Notes under the pieces: generated by a model
The model's input: only the letters and a program-made list of their open reading frames with translations
What the model was told of the DNA's origin: nothing
Databases searched by the model: none
Translations under genes and position numbers: made by a program
Shown: positions 42,756 to 55,548 of the stretch, piece after piece
Numbering within the stretch: position 1 is the stretch's first letter
How the letters are laid out: each line of letters begins with the position of its first letter
DNA from: Apiosordaria backusii
Lineage: Eukaryota > Ascomycota > Sordariomycetes > Sordariales > Lasiosphaeriaceae
Direction of reading: 5' to 3'
NCBI GenBank assembly: GCA_030549205.1
Contig: JAUKTV010000010.1
Coordinates: 1,426,001 to 1,490,000 of the forward strand
DNA: 64,000 bases

Positions 42756-43408
42756 TCACCCCTTCCTCTTCACCCTCACCGGCATCCCCCCCAAAGGATG
42801 CCCAGCCAGCGTACCCACCATATACACCCCCTGCCCCCAAAGCTTCTCCTCCCTCCCCCCTTCAACCCCTCCCCATCCACATCCACCTCAAAATCAAACT
42901 CCCTCCCCGTCAACCCAAGAATCATCCTCAACTTCATCATTGCCAACTCCTGCCCAATACACCCCCTCGGCCCCAGCTCAAAAGCCCTAAAACAATTCTT
43001 CCCCGCATACAGCTCCTCCCCCTCCTTTGCACCTGTTCACTGGCAAGCTGAGAAATCATCTCCGGATCAAAGACATAGAGAATGGGTTCAATCACCGGCC
43101 AGACATCTAGAACGATACAGCCATCTTGTTCAATGTGTGGGTGTTGCCGTAAATGAAGTCACGATATCGTTAGGCGGTTGAGATCCTTGGGAATGTCTTT
43201 GAAGGCTTTGCCGCTCTCGATCAGGTGGCCAAAGATGAAGTGATGAGGCATGAGTGGCTGGAAATGTAGCTTAGTGACAATTCACCTCAGATCTGAAGGG
43301 GTGAGGGAGCATACCGTGTCAGAATCTTTGGCGAACTTCCGGATCCGCATGCGTACAGTATAGAGCCGGTAAACAAATCGAGCAAGAGCGAGCACAATTA
43401 TGTAAGGT
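42756..43408 (-). pseudogene. Cytochrome P450 relic with central deletion
   Basis: Two ends of a P450 are joined with the middle (roughly 300 codons) missing. The 5' part reads YIIVLALARFVYRLYTVRMR, then after a plausible intron PLMPHHFIFGHLIESGKAF and CIVLDVWPVIEPILYV, with an in-frame TGA between them. In another frame it continues directly into the heme-binding region EELYAGKNCFRAFELGPRGC, then IGQELAMMKLRMILGLTGRE, containing the Cys heme ligand. A further frameshift in a G-rich run precedes the terminal KLWGQGVYMVGTLAGHPLGG and the stop at 42758-42756. P450s are heme mono-oxygenases; this copy lacks the oxygen-binding helix and ExxR and cannot work. The 5' end is not defined. Confidence 0.78.
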
Positions 43409-44069
43409 ACCCCATTGTTTTGCCCACCAGGGCAAAGGAAAGAGTTTCCACCTTGTCTCGTCGTGTTTCGGTCAGTTGCCCAGCTCACAGAATGTTTGGG
43501 ACAAAACAGGAATATTCATGTTGACAATCTGGGGAAAGAGTTGATTTTATCCTCAACTCGGATCGACCTACCTTAGATCACGGCACAGCATCCCACATCG
43601 TGAATGCGAGATCCCCATGCAAAATTACTAACACCCGTCATTAGCATCGATACTGCTTGCTATGCTAAGCCGAATCCTTGTTCTGACAATCAACAACAGT
43701 ATTAGCTTCTTGGACGGTCACATATGGTGGGTCCACTGATGATGGCGTTCGATCAATATAAAGACGTACATGACACAGGACGAAGTCCAAATTCCGTGTG
43801 TGGTTCGGATCCTTAGAAAGGGATACATCAAACAACATTCCACAGCCAGTAAACAAGAGAGCTTAAGAAGCGAAGTATTTGTGTCTTCAGCCCAAGGGGC
43901 CATTAATTGCTGAATTACATTGTGAAAATATATTCCAAAAACTAAACATTCATATATTTCCCATAAGTATCCAAATAGATCTCCGAAACATGGTATGTAT
44001 CATTTCCAAATCATCTATATTCATATCCCCTTGAAAAGAACTATCCTACTTGAAAGAAGTAACCTTTTT
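43409..44069. other. Intergenic
   Basis: No supported gene. A+T-rich from 43900 to 44060. It probably contains the lost 5' end of the P450 relic and the 3' flank of the next gene. Confidence 0.4.
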
Positions 44070-45986
44070 TTAAAGGAGAACAGCAGCCAACCCGGCCACG
44101 GCAGCAAGCAACCCCTCAACAGGGCCAACAGCACGACCAGCACCAGCCGTTACTGGGGTGTTAGTCGTGGAAGGCAGACCAGTCACAGCAGGAACGGTGA
44201 CGGTGCCGAAAGAAGTCGGGACAACGACAACGGGAGGCTCCTCAGGACCGTTCCCGCCAGTGGGAACAGCAGAGGGCTCGGGAGCAGGTCCGTCGGTGAC
44301 CTCGGGACCGTCAGAGACAACAGGGGGCTCTTCACCACCGGGGCCGCCGGTGACCTCAGGACCATCGGTGACAACGGGTGGCTCCTCAGGACCGGGACCA
44401 CCGGTAACCTCGGGGCCGTCAGTAACAATGGGGGGAGTGACCTCGGGCTCCTCGGTGGTGGTAGGAGGAACCTCGGGGCCAGGACCGCCAGTGACTTCGG
44501 GACCATCGGTGACGATGGGGGGAGTGACCTCGGGCTCCTTGGTGGTGGTGGGAACAGCGGGCTCCTCAGTGACGGGGCAGACGGTGGTGGTGACGATAGT
44601 CTCGGTGGTGACGATGACGACGCCGCCGGTGGGGCAGGTAGGGACGGTGGAAGGGCACTGGGTGATGGTCTTGACGGTGGTGGTGGTGATGGTGCTGGTG
44701 GTCCACTCCTCGCTGCTGGTGGTTGTGCCGGTGCTGTCATCCTCCGACGTGGTGGTGATGCTGGGGGTGGCAGTCACAGTGGGCTCGTCGGTGGGGGTGA
44801 CGGTGGGCTCATCAGTCACGGTGGGCTCCTCGGTAGGCTCATCAGTAGGAGTGGCGGTAGGCTCCTCGGTGGGCTCATCAGTAGGGGTGACAGTAGGCTC
44901 GGGCTCGTCGGTAGGAGTGACGGTAGGCTCGTCAGTCGGGGTCACAGTGGGCTCATCAGTGGGAGTGGCAGTGGGCTCAGTAGTAGTCTCCTCCTCGCAG
45001 TAGTCGTCATCGGTGGTAGTAGGCTCCGGCCCCTCAGTCTCGGTTTCCGTGGCAGAAGACTCCGTCTCAGTGGGAGTGACGGTGGGCTCATCGGTAGGAG
45101 TGACAGTTGGCCCCTCAGTATCAGTAGGAGTCACAGTAGGCTCGTCAGTGGGAGTCACGGTAGGCTCCTCAGTCTCGGTAGGAGTGACGGTGGGCTCATC
45201 GGTGGGAGTCACAGTCGGCTCATCGGTGGGAGTGACTGTGGGCTCAGTAGTCGTCGTCTCCTCCTCGCAATACTCATCATCAGTCGTGGTTGGCTCAGTC
45301 TCGGTCTCTGTGGCAGAGGTTTCTGTCTCAGTGGGAGTGACGGTAGGCTCATCGGTGGGCGTCACGGTAGGCTCGTCAGTAGGAGTGACTGTGGGCTCCT
45401 CGGAATCAGTAGGAGTGACGGTGGGCTCCTCAGTGTCCGTGGGAGTAACAGTTGGCTCCTCAGAATCCGTGGGAGTGACAGTTGGCTCATCGGTAGGGGT
45501 GACTGTGGGCTCAGTGGTGGTCTCCTCCTCACAGTAATCGTCCTCGGTCGAAGTGCTTGATGGCTCCTCAGTGGTTGTGGCCAGGCTGGATGTCCAGGAC
45601 TCCGAGATGGTGTATGTCTCAATGGTCGTAGGCTCAGGAGTCGGCTCAGTTGTGGGCTCAGCGGTGTGCGTCATAGTATAGACAATGCATGAGCAGGCTG
45701 AGCTCACAGACTGGACACTACCATCACAGTTGAAGAAGTTGGTTGGGATGGCGGCAGCTGCTGTCGTGGTGCCGGCAATGAAGCCTGGGCAGAATGCCGA
45801 AGCCTCGGCCGCATAGTTGGCATCGATGAGGTTGCGGTAGCAGTTGTCCTCAGTCTATTCTTTTTGTCAGCTACATGCCAAAATAAAACATCATCAGATG
45901 AACATGGTCCGTACGCAGTCAGGAAATTCGGTGGCAGCCCCGAGGCCGATGGCCAGGGCGCCAAGAGACAAAGTAGAAGCGCGCAT
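44070..45986 (-). CDS. Thr/Pro/Glu-rich repetitive wall protein with Cys domain and GPI-type tail
   Basis: Two exons, 45986-45915 and 45848-44070, giving 616 residues. A signal peptide (MRASTLSLGALAIGLGAA) is followed by a Cys-rich N-terminal domain: FPDCDNCYRNLIDANY, ASAFCPGF, FFNCDGS and SSACSCIVY. Then comes a long repeat region built from EPTVTPTD units, punctuated by three larger blocks that each begin with DDYCEEE or DEYCEEE. A second repeat family, (V/I)TDGPEVTGGPG..EPP, follows. The protein ends with TPVTAGAGRAVGPVEG and a hydrophobic tail, as in GPI-anchored proteins. It is probably heavily O-mannosylated and wall-linked. The role is unknown. The plus strand is also open for 521 codons here, which I attribute to repeat composition. 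Confidence 0.85.
44760..45520 (-). repeat. Tandem repeat array coding EPTVTPTD units
   Basis: Many imperfect 24-bp units encoding EPTVTPTD or EPTATPTD, arranged in higher-order blocks separated by (D/E)YCEEE at about 45535, 45270 and 45000. Codon choice differs between copies, so most units are old, but length variation between strains is likely. Confidence 0.8.
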
Positions 45987-48900
45987 GTTTTGTACCCCTT
46001 TTCTTCCCGGTGAGCGAATGACAGAAAGGCAGACGGAAACGAGCGACTGCGTGACCCGAAGGTCTATGTACGGAATTTAAATGCTGGGTGACGGAAGGTG
46101 AGGAAAGGAGATTTCGTATCCCGAGGGAGTGGGTGGTCCAGCATCTTTATCTCTGCCCAGGATCTCGTTTCCAGGTTTCCTTCTAGCCTCTCTTCTCCTT
46201 CCATTTTAAAAGCCCATGGCACGATGCCGAAATCCGACTCGCAGGCGCCGGAGGGCACTCCACACACACACAAAAGAGAGCGGCGTCAATACGAAAGCGA
46301 GACTTTTTTTTTGGACGATTGGACCGCCCCAGACCACGCGAGGTCCCGGGCGGCAGGGGTTCGTGATCTCCACCCACCTCAGCTCTTGGGTGACCGGGGA
46401 CCAATCTTTGTCGCCCAAGGGTGGAGATTACAGGCTGGTGACATTGTCGCATCGGACAACTCCCCAGCCCTTTCATTGCTCTCTTTCAGGCGCCCGTAGA
46501 TTTGACAAACAATGGTGGCTTGCAATGCGCGTGGAGATGATGATATTGGCGGGGCATGACAAAGCGTTCCCCAGGGTCCAGATGGTGCCTGAATCGATCG
46601 GGTCAACACCAAAGACAGCGAGCAAGATCCCCTCCCTTCTCTTCCTTTCACCACAGCAAGGAAAGGGCAAAAGCAATACGCAGTGGATACTGCCAAACAG
46701 GGGGTACAATCTGCAGGTTCGCACATGCACGCCGCAGGTGGTCACTCAATTCAAGGCCAACCGCGGCCACTCAATCGCGGCCACCGCAGCTTTCTCCACA
46801 CTGTTGACTGCAGTGGGCTGAGCACATCCTCGGCCTCTGATTGGCCAGCCAAGACGTTTTTCGTTTTTTGACTGCTGTGTTTGGTCCCAAGAGAATCACA
46901 TCAGATGCCGTCGTGGAATATTGAAAAGCCTCAAGCCAACACGACCACCCGCAGAACATATCACCTGAGACATACCTCATCCTTTTGCGGAGAGGAACAA
47001 GGCATTCGACCTAGAGAAGTTGCCCGACAGACATGGTGGAGTTTCCTGTCCAATTGACGTCAGGATGAGACGGTGACAGCGAGAACTGGCAGACATCACG
47101 GCCTGTCAACGTTGGTCACCGCCGCGAGACTGGGACACCTGCTGGAATATCACCACCGCAGAAAGCAACGATTAGGCACTATCCAACCGACCTAGCTATT
47201 CATGTCAGGTAGAAACACAATGACTGCATCCCTCAGGCACCGAGTGGCACAAAACAAACACCCGCCCCCGACAGCAACGTCGAATTTCTTGGTAAAATAC
47301 TACCCCACCCCTTGGCCTGTTGCCGACATACTGAGCCAAAAGCCGGGCGATCGTAATCATGATACAGTTCTGACAGCTGTGCCGGAATGGCAGTGAGAGC
47401 GCTGTTGGTTTGACATTTTGAATGTATTTTTGGTGCTAGAACGAATTCGGGCACATTGCGGTATTACTTGCTGACAGAGTTGGGTATTACAACTTCTTAC
47501 TTTGCATCGACGTTTGTTGAACAATACCAGAAATGACAGGAAGAGGTAGAAATGAAGATCGTAATCTAGCACGCTCTCACACAGACCGAACTAAACTGCC
47601 CCAGAGGTAAGAGGAGGTCATATATGCCCGACAGTATTATGCACCCATCACCATTGTCGTCGTCAGCATACCTCGCCAAGTTCTACGAGTTCTAAGCTCC
47701 GCGTAATATCTAACGTTTCTCGCATTGCATCTCGCTCTGCAAAATCCCCAGCTAAACCACTTCAACCCTCGCCTGCGGCACCAAGAACCTACGCCCTTCA
47801 AAACCCCGGCGTTTACGGATATTGCCAGAACGAAAATGGAATCCTCGAAAAGGGGGCCAGGTAACACAAACCCGATCCCTCGCCCAACGCCGTGTCCGAA
47901 GTCCACATTGTCCATCCAAACTTCACCGGTGACACGACCGACGGCTGGCTACACAAAACAACACACAGAAATAATCCAATATTGCAACTCTAGAAAAATT
48001 CTCTTATTTCCCCAAAAGCCACAGTTAGCCCTCACCAAGCTCCAGCAACGTAATGAGAAACAAAATCTAGATCGTCTCAATAACGATGGTGCCTGAATGC
48101 CACGAGTCTCAAAGATATTCCTAGAAATACTTGATCAAAGGCAAACACGGGACAGTACACCCCACAGTCCCAAGCTTCAGATCTCTTCCAAAGCACACCT
48201 TACCCATTCCTCAAAGAACCTAAATAAAACAAAGCTATTCTCTCCCCTCAAAAACAACGCAATCGTTCAAAGACCATGAGAGCACTGTGGCGAATAACAC
48301 GGGAGCGCACGCGAACTTCTTTGTCTACACCCCAGCTTGCAAACAGCATTCTGTCGTTTGTAACAAGATAGGTATACACTCATCAATTAGCACTCTTTCG
48401 CCATGTGGAAGAATTCCCCTCGAACGAGACAAGTGGAAACCAACTTAACCTACTGAGCACCGCAGTTAAACAATGCACCTCATCCTCATCAAGCAAACAT
48501 TTCCTAGCGATCGATCCAACTACCTAATTCAAAGCTTTCAAGCCTGTCGTCAAGTAAGTTGCTCCCTTTCAAAAGACAATAGACGGGACACAAAGGCACG
48601 GGAGACATCTCACCAGACATCAGCTTCATTCACCTCAAAACCTAAGTACCAACTCCTTTGCTTCCAACCCTAGCAAACAAAGACAATAATATCCAGATCT
48701 CTCAAGATTAATCCTCAAACTCAACTCATGGTGTTATTCCACTCCTCATTTATTCTCACCCCCCAAAATCACGACTCAAGACCTCACCCACGAGGCTGGC
48801 AACCAACCACATCAGCTGAACAAACCTCTCACCACTTGTCCTCACGTTCCCACAGTTACCACCAAAAAAAAAACCCTCACCCCATCCAGTCTCCACATAA

Positions 48901-49416
48901 CCTCAGCCCTGAGCCCTCCCCCCAGCCTCTAATCCCAACCTGCCAACCAACCTCTTGGTCAGGTAGTTCTGGGGAAAAGTCGGAAAAAATAACAATAACA
49001 CTGGGGTATCTCTCTACCAGTGAGGCAAGCAAGTACCAGTCAATCGTCCATCATGAGCGATCCCAAACTCCTAGGCTCGGTGGTAGGCGCCTGTTTTCGA
49101 GTCATATGCCGGGCTCTTCAATGGACAGAATCAACTCGAGAGCAGCTTCGGAACAGGACGACACGATTTAGAACGAAAGAGAAGATCAGTAGTAGTGTCG
49201 CATAGGTGTTTCACTCAGTCAGATACTTTCCACTGTTACAAGGTCTTGAACAACAAGGCTAGTCATAAAAGTTCCATTGTCATTTCCAAACTCAAAAGCA
49301 AAAATATGTCGTACGTAGTCTTCCAATCTAAATAGTAAACTTTTCATTCACAAAATCCACCGAAGTTACCTTTTCATACCTCAGAAAACATTCCACCTGT
49401 AACCTTTTGAAGCCCC
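45987..49416. other. Long intergenic region
   Basis: 3.4 kb between the wall protein start and the ABC transporter end. Only short frames without recognised domains are present. From about 47700 to 49200 the plus strand is C+A-rich with few G. No RNA gene, transposon end or repeat pair recognised. Confidence 0.4.
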
Positions 49417-52400
49417 TCAAGCAGACCCCTCTGCATCCCCACCCCTCGGTCCAGCCTTGACAATCTCCCCCTTATCCAACACTATTTCCCAGTCGGCACC
49501 CTCCACAGCCTCCGCCTTATGCGCAATCGTAATAACCGTAGAATACCTCAACTCCTCCCTCAGCAACCGCTGAATATACCTCGCTGTCTCCCCATCAATA
49601 CTAGCCGTCGCCTCATCCATAATCACCACCGGGCTCCGTCTCAAAATCGCCCTTCCCAGCCCCACCAGCTGTCTCTGCCCCTGAGACAGATTCTTTCCTC
49701 CTCCATCAACAGGACTGTCGAGCGTGAAATCCCCCGACATGCCCAACACCCTCTGCAGGACATCTGCTCGTTCGGTTTCGCCTCGCTCGTCAGCAGGATC
49801 GAGATTATCCCTCAACGTACCAGCAAATAACACCGGATCTTGAGCAACAAAGGTTATGTTGCGCCTTAAGGCGTGTTTATCCACATCTCTTAGGTCAACC
49901 CCACCAATCCGGATTGATCCCCCGGTTCCAGGATCGGGGTGCAAGGTTCCCAAGAGACTCAAAGCAAGGGTACTCTTCCCTGAACCCGTCCGGCCCGTAA
50001 CAGCCACATTGCGTGTGCCGCCCGGGATAGTGAAAGAAACGTTCTTAAGAACGGGTTCAAACTCCGGATCATATCGCAAGGTAACTCTGTCAAAGACAAT
50101 AGCATCCCCGTACAATGGCCAGGCAGCAGGCGGCTTGAAGCTGCCTTCTGGTTCTTGCTCTAAGCCGAGGAGCTCAACAATACGTTCGACGCTGACGAAT
50201 TGCATCTGCAGTTCACCGTACTTACGGCAAAGGGTGTGAGTTGACCTCACAAAGTTCGCCGCCGAGGCAAGGACGAACCCTACTGTCCCACCTGACAGAC
50301 CTGACAGAACAGCCGTGAGGGTCAACGCAAAGGTGGTGACAGCGGAGAGCAAGTCGAACCGGTATTGAAGCCAGCTTTGCAAGGACCAGTAAAAATGATC
50401 CATTCGCTGGAAGGAATCGGTAGTGAACACGATGCGGTTCTGGTAGTGTGGTTGGGCGCGGAAGGCGCGCACTGTGGCGAGCCCATCGAGCAGCGTCCCA
50501 AAATTGGACAACAGCGGCGATAAGGACACCGTTTCGAGCCTTCGCAATGACTGAGATGTGGGCAGGAACCTGTCAAATATCCAAAAGAAGGCCCCTGTCA
50601 TGACGATGCTGATGATGAGGAACGACGGCGTGATCGTTGCAATCACAGTGATGGCAGATAGCCAGGAAAAGGCGTTCCATGTCACTGACTGCAATATCAC
50701 GGCCACGCTTCCATCAACGGTGCCCATGTCGGACGTGAGTCTGTTCATCAGTCTCCCTACTGGCGTGACGTCGTAGAAGCGGAAAGTGGCATTGGAGACG
50801 CGTTGCATGGTCTCGTGGAACAGGTTCTTGCCAGCTTCATAGATGATGCCCACAAGGGCAATATCAGAGCATGTTACAGTAAACACCTGGATGAGGGACA
50901 GAACCAAGAGCCCGAGGGCCCAGGGCATCACGTTGTCGGCTGGCGAGGGTAGATAGCGGCTGAAGTCAAGCCAGCTGCTAGACCCATTGACTGGAGTCTG
51001 GTAGAAGACGTGTTGAGAAAAGACGGCCTGTGGAAGATCATCCGGGTGACCGCTCAGTCCAAGCACGTGTAAACTGTGAGCGTTTTCCGGCGTCTCACCG
51101 TACCCTTCACCCCATTCCTTAAGGAACCAAAAATAGCCAACTTTTGCAACCCTGTACGCGGTAAAGAAGCCGATCATGGTAAACCACCATGCAATCTTGC
51201 CAGCTTTGATGTAGCGCCAATAGACCGAAGCCAGAACCCCACCATGAACGCGGTGTTCGTCCTGGATGAACTTGTCGGGTACTGGCTCTTCCTCCTCCCC
51301 TTCGTTTGCCGGGCTAGCCTCTTGCGCTTGGGCGGCAGCAAGGGCAGCAAGGTGTTCCAGTTCCCTCTCATTGTTCTCCAACTCCTCCATGCTGAACGTC
51401 TGAACCTGCCCACCCTCGACAACCTCGACGACTTGGTAGGCATAGCGCTTGACGATATCCACTCGGTGCGTGACAAAAATGATCAACCGACCAGCTGTCA
51501 GAGGAGCTTGCCTGTTAGCAAAGAGATTCTGCAAGATCCTGGTGGCGGTTTGATGATCCAGTGCTGCGATAGGGTCATCGAGCAGTAGGATTCTCGCACG
51601 GCTGTACAGAGCCCTGGCCAGCGCCACACGAGCTCTTTGTCCGCCAGACAAACCGACTCCGTTCTCGCCGATCAGCGTAAGGTCCTTCGACTTGAACTTG
51701 TCAAGATCATCTCGCAAGCAGCAGGCATCAATGACCTGATCGAACCGCGCCTTGTCATAAACCGAGCAGAACAAGATGTTGTCCCTGATACTCATGCTCT
51801 CTAACCAAGGCGACTGAGCACAATAAGCAATGACCTCCCTGGGTACCCTTCTTTCGCCACCATCCTGATCCAGCTCGCCCAGCACCGCCTGAAGCAGAGC
51901 CGTCTTGCCAATACCGACCCTACCGCAGACCATAGTCAAGCCTGCCTTACAAGAGAAGGTCACATCCTTGAGAACTTCCTTCGTAGCTCCAGGCCAAGAG
52001 AACGACGCTCCCTCCAGGGCAATCTCCAGCTCACCAAGCGGACCATCCGGCCCTTCCCCGCCTTGGCCATCCCAGTCATCGTTTTCCCGATCCGGCTCGG
52101 TCATGAACTTCTCGATCCTCTGCATCGAAACCCTCGCATTCAACAGCGTCTGAAACATCTCCGGCATCTCTCTCAAGCTGCTCTCCAACATGCTGAAAAG
52201 ATCTAGCGCTGGGAACGCAACATCCACTGTTAACGGCTTCTTGGAGATCAGAGTGTAGGCCAAGAACGCTGCCAACGGAAACAGGAACCCCATCAACGAG
52301 TTGATTGTTTTCATGAGAAGATTAACGATATTTGCTGTGGCCCTCTTGACGAGCTCCGCCCGTCTGCTATCCATGATCTGCGCCAGCCAGGCATCCTGCC

Positions 52401-54230
52401 AGTCATACCATCGCAGATGTCTGATGGACTCCACAAACTGCGACGTCTTTTGAAGCTTGACATCCGTGATTGACCGCCGGGCTCTCTCAATGTTGACAAA
52501 GACCTTCATGAGGAGCACGTTAACGGCCATGCCGAGCAAAATAACGAGGGCACCTGAGAGCGCAGCGGGGCCGAGGATCTTCCAAATGAGATAGACCGAG
52601 AAGATAAAGTTGAATGGCTTGGTGAAAATGACAGGCACCTCCCAAAAGCGTTGTGCCACGTCATACACGTCGCTACGTAGAATGTTCATGATCTTGCCAA
52701 TTGAAGAGGGCGAGTCGTCAGGTTTGACCTGGGGCGCCCTGAGTTGAGGGATAAAAGGTTTGATGACTTGATAGCGCCCATGAACCCATGTCGCGAACCT
52801 CTCATAACGAGTGGGCTCTGCCTTATCAGCGTCGTCACTGCGGTGGGATTCGCTATCGGTAAGTGTGGTTGCTGACGAAATCCTGTCCGACGGGGAATCC
52901 GGCTCGTCCTGCGAGGTGCCCTCAATGGACTCGGTAGCCCCACTGGGGAATGTGAAAGCCTTCCGACGGAGTGTCTTTTCGTATATCATGGTGATCATCT
53001 CCCCACGAGACCGCTCGTAGTTGCGTCGGCAGAACCAAGTGCCGAAGACTGATGACTGGGCTTTCACCAGTCTCCCAAAGAGGGTGAGACCTGCATATAT
53101 CATCGCCGTTCGCTTGTCTGGAGGGTTGGACGACAGTGCACCGAGAAACTGCTTCAAAAGAACAGGCTCGATCAACTCTACTGTGCATTCGAGTATCCCG
53201 AGGCATGTTGTGATCACGAGATCAAGGCCGTTTGCCTTCAGCAAGCGCACAAGAACAGTGCCCGTGAGTTCTCGAAAGAGCGTGTGCAGTCTTCCATGTT
53301 GAAACTCGAGAGCGAGAACCCAAACATCATCTTCGTTCAGTTGACGATTGTATCCAAGCTTCATCAAGGGGCTTAACCAGGAGACCGTCATCCATTGCCA
53401 GGCGGTGATGAGATCTTCGGGGCTGCGAACGTGAGAGTTTGGAGCTGCGAATGGCTTGCTGATACCAACGCTGTCCATGTAAGGGTCCCTCATGGGCATG
53501 TTTAGCATCACCACCAACGACGCGAAGATGAGAAGGATTTCCCCAGCCCAGACGGCAGTTGAGGGCCATGCATTGCCGGCCGCATTGGGCATAGCGATGC
53601 TTATGGCGAGCTCAACAAGAAGCAAGGCAGTCTGGATGATCAAGACAGCCCCTGGGAGGGTCCTTGGACGCTCGAGAGTGAGTATAATACTAGATATGGC
53701 CTACCGAGGTTCATGTCAGCATTACTTTTTCGCACAGGATACTCTGGAGAGGCAAGGCAAACAGAACTTACAGCTGGACCGATGGGTATCAATAAAATTT
53801 GGGCAACGTCTGACCAGATAACCGCCCCTGTAATGCCTAGCAAAACGGCGCCCACACACAGAAGTAAGAGGGAGAAGGTCCACGTCGTCCATCTTGACCT
53901 TCTGACTTCTGAAACATCTCCAGTCTCTTGGTCGACAGTAGATGTTGCCTTCTTCTCAGCAGCAAATCTGTTTAGCCAGAATGGACGGTATCTGGCCCAA
54001 ACTGGGCCAAGCCCATAACGAAGAGTAACTGTCAAGAAGGCGATCCATAGTGGGATGTGCCCAACAACCCCAAGACATTGAGGACTAAAGGTCCCCAGTG
54101 ATGGAATCTAGAGTGGTGTCAATGAAGGCCTCTCGAAAGGCGGTGTGGTGCAACGTACCCATATCCTCCGGCAGCAGCTATAGCAAGGCCAGAGGGTGTC
54201 CCACCATCCCGAAGCTGACGTGGGCGCCAT
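49417..54230 (-). CDS. ABCC-type (MRP-like) ABC transporter
   Basis: Three exons, 54230-54159, 54107-53772 and 53700-49417, giving 1,563 residues. The first ~300 residues contain several hydrophobic segments, as in the TMD0 of full-length ABCC proteins (WTFSLLLLCVGAVLLGITGA and others). Then come TMD1, NBD1, TMD2 and NBD2. NBD1 has Walker A GRVGIGKTALL near residue 731, signature LSGGQRARVALARAL near 821 and Walker B LLLDDP, with Asp in place of the catalytic Glu, usual in ABCC proteins. NBD2 has Walker A GRTGSGKSTLAL near 1374, signature LSQGQRQLVGLGRA near 1474 and VVIMDEATASID with the Glu kept. A Ser/Glu/Asp-rich linker sits inside TMD1. Expected to export conjugates or drugs at the vacuolar or plasma membrane; substrate unknown. 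Confidence 0.95.
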
Positions 54231-55548
54231 GGTAGCATCGGTTTCCCCCGCAAAAGCCACGATCAATTGCCCAGCGAAGACATGGAAGAAAAAGTATGGC
54301 GGTCCAGAGATACCCAAGCAGGATGCAGACCTATCCTAATAACATATTATGAAGGCCGGAGACATTCCCGGGGAGAAAGTGGAAAAAGGAGCGCCGCCGA
54401 ATCGGAAGACCGGATGTTGGTTAGTTACAGGACACGGCGAGGTTGATTGGAGAGAAAAGGGGTCACGGTGCTAAAGCTACGCCAATGGGCCCCGGCAGAG
54501 GGTCCATTGGTAGCAACATTGGAGCAGACCGGCGTACAGGCGGGTGGTCGGAATATTGCCGTCGTAGCATGCCAAGATTAGTATCAAATGCTCTCCGAAC
54601 CGGGCCGCATCTGATTATACGATCTGTCAGCCCTTTGTTTGCAGAGATAAGGGTGTCGAAGATGGGATGAAGCGACTGAAACATGCCCTGCCAAGCCTGG
54701 CCAATCCTCCCCAACAACGCCCCGTACGTTGATCAACCGTCGCTCACATGGAATGACGGCAGCGAAAATGCGAGCGTGAGGAATACGGATGGAGCTGCAG
54801 GCGCGGAGAAAGGGAGGTTGTACCGGACGCCGGCATCGCTGCGGGACAGATGCTTTGTGTGGGGTGACATGCGCCAAATGCCGGAAAACTGGTCAAAGAA
54901 GCCAATCTGATGAGAAGAGGCAAAGTGAGAGACAAAAGTTTGGGCGATGAACTGCGGTGCATCGACGGGGAGCATGCCCGAACCTTACCCCCACCATCCC
55001 GCTATCCGGACCCTTGAATCCAGGGAGGGGTACCCATTACGATTTGGGGGTGACACGCTAAAACGGGCATCGACAATTGGACTGCATGTGCAGGAAGCAA
55101 TCAATCACTGCAAGGCGCCTCGTGACATGGAAAGATCGAATCATGGTTTTTGTTTTTCCGATTGTATAACGCCCATGAGCAAATTTTTGCTTCATGCAGA
55201 CCGCCAGGAATTTCCTGTCTCGACACCAATGACCAGCAATTGCTGCTCATGCCCACTGAGACCCCGAGGTGGGGGTCGCTGAATCAGCCAGAGAAAGAAG
55301 AAAACAAATGGTATCTAAGTATGTACATGCATCAATAACCCTAAATAAAAGAAACCCCTCATGAGCATTATGGGAGAATGACGGATGTCTGAAAATCTAG
55401 CCTCTTTCTTTTTTGACCACCCCTCATGCCCCTCTCGCCGGCCTCCCTCACCGCTGCCTCAACCTGCATGTGTAGCTCAACCCCAACCTCTATCTTTCGT
55501 GTCTGGTGATCTCATCCCGGACCCAATGTAGATGTATATCCATCTCTC
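54231..55548. other. Intergenic, upstream of the ABC transporter
   Basis: Promoter side of the transporter and 3' flank of the next minus-strand gene. No supported coding sequence. Confidence 0.4.

Noticed and set aside
43995..45560. 521-codon plus-strand frame opposite the repetitive wall protein
   Set aside because: Its Gly/Ser-rich translation mirrors the repeats on the other strand, which has signal peptide, Cys domain, phase-correct intron and GPI-type tail.
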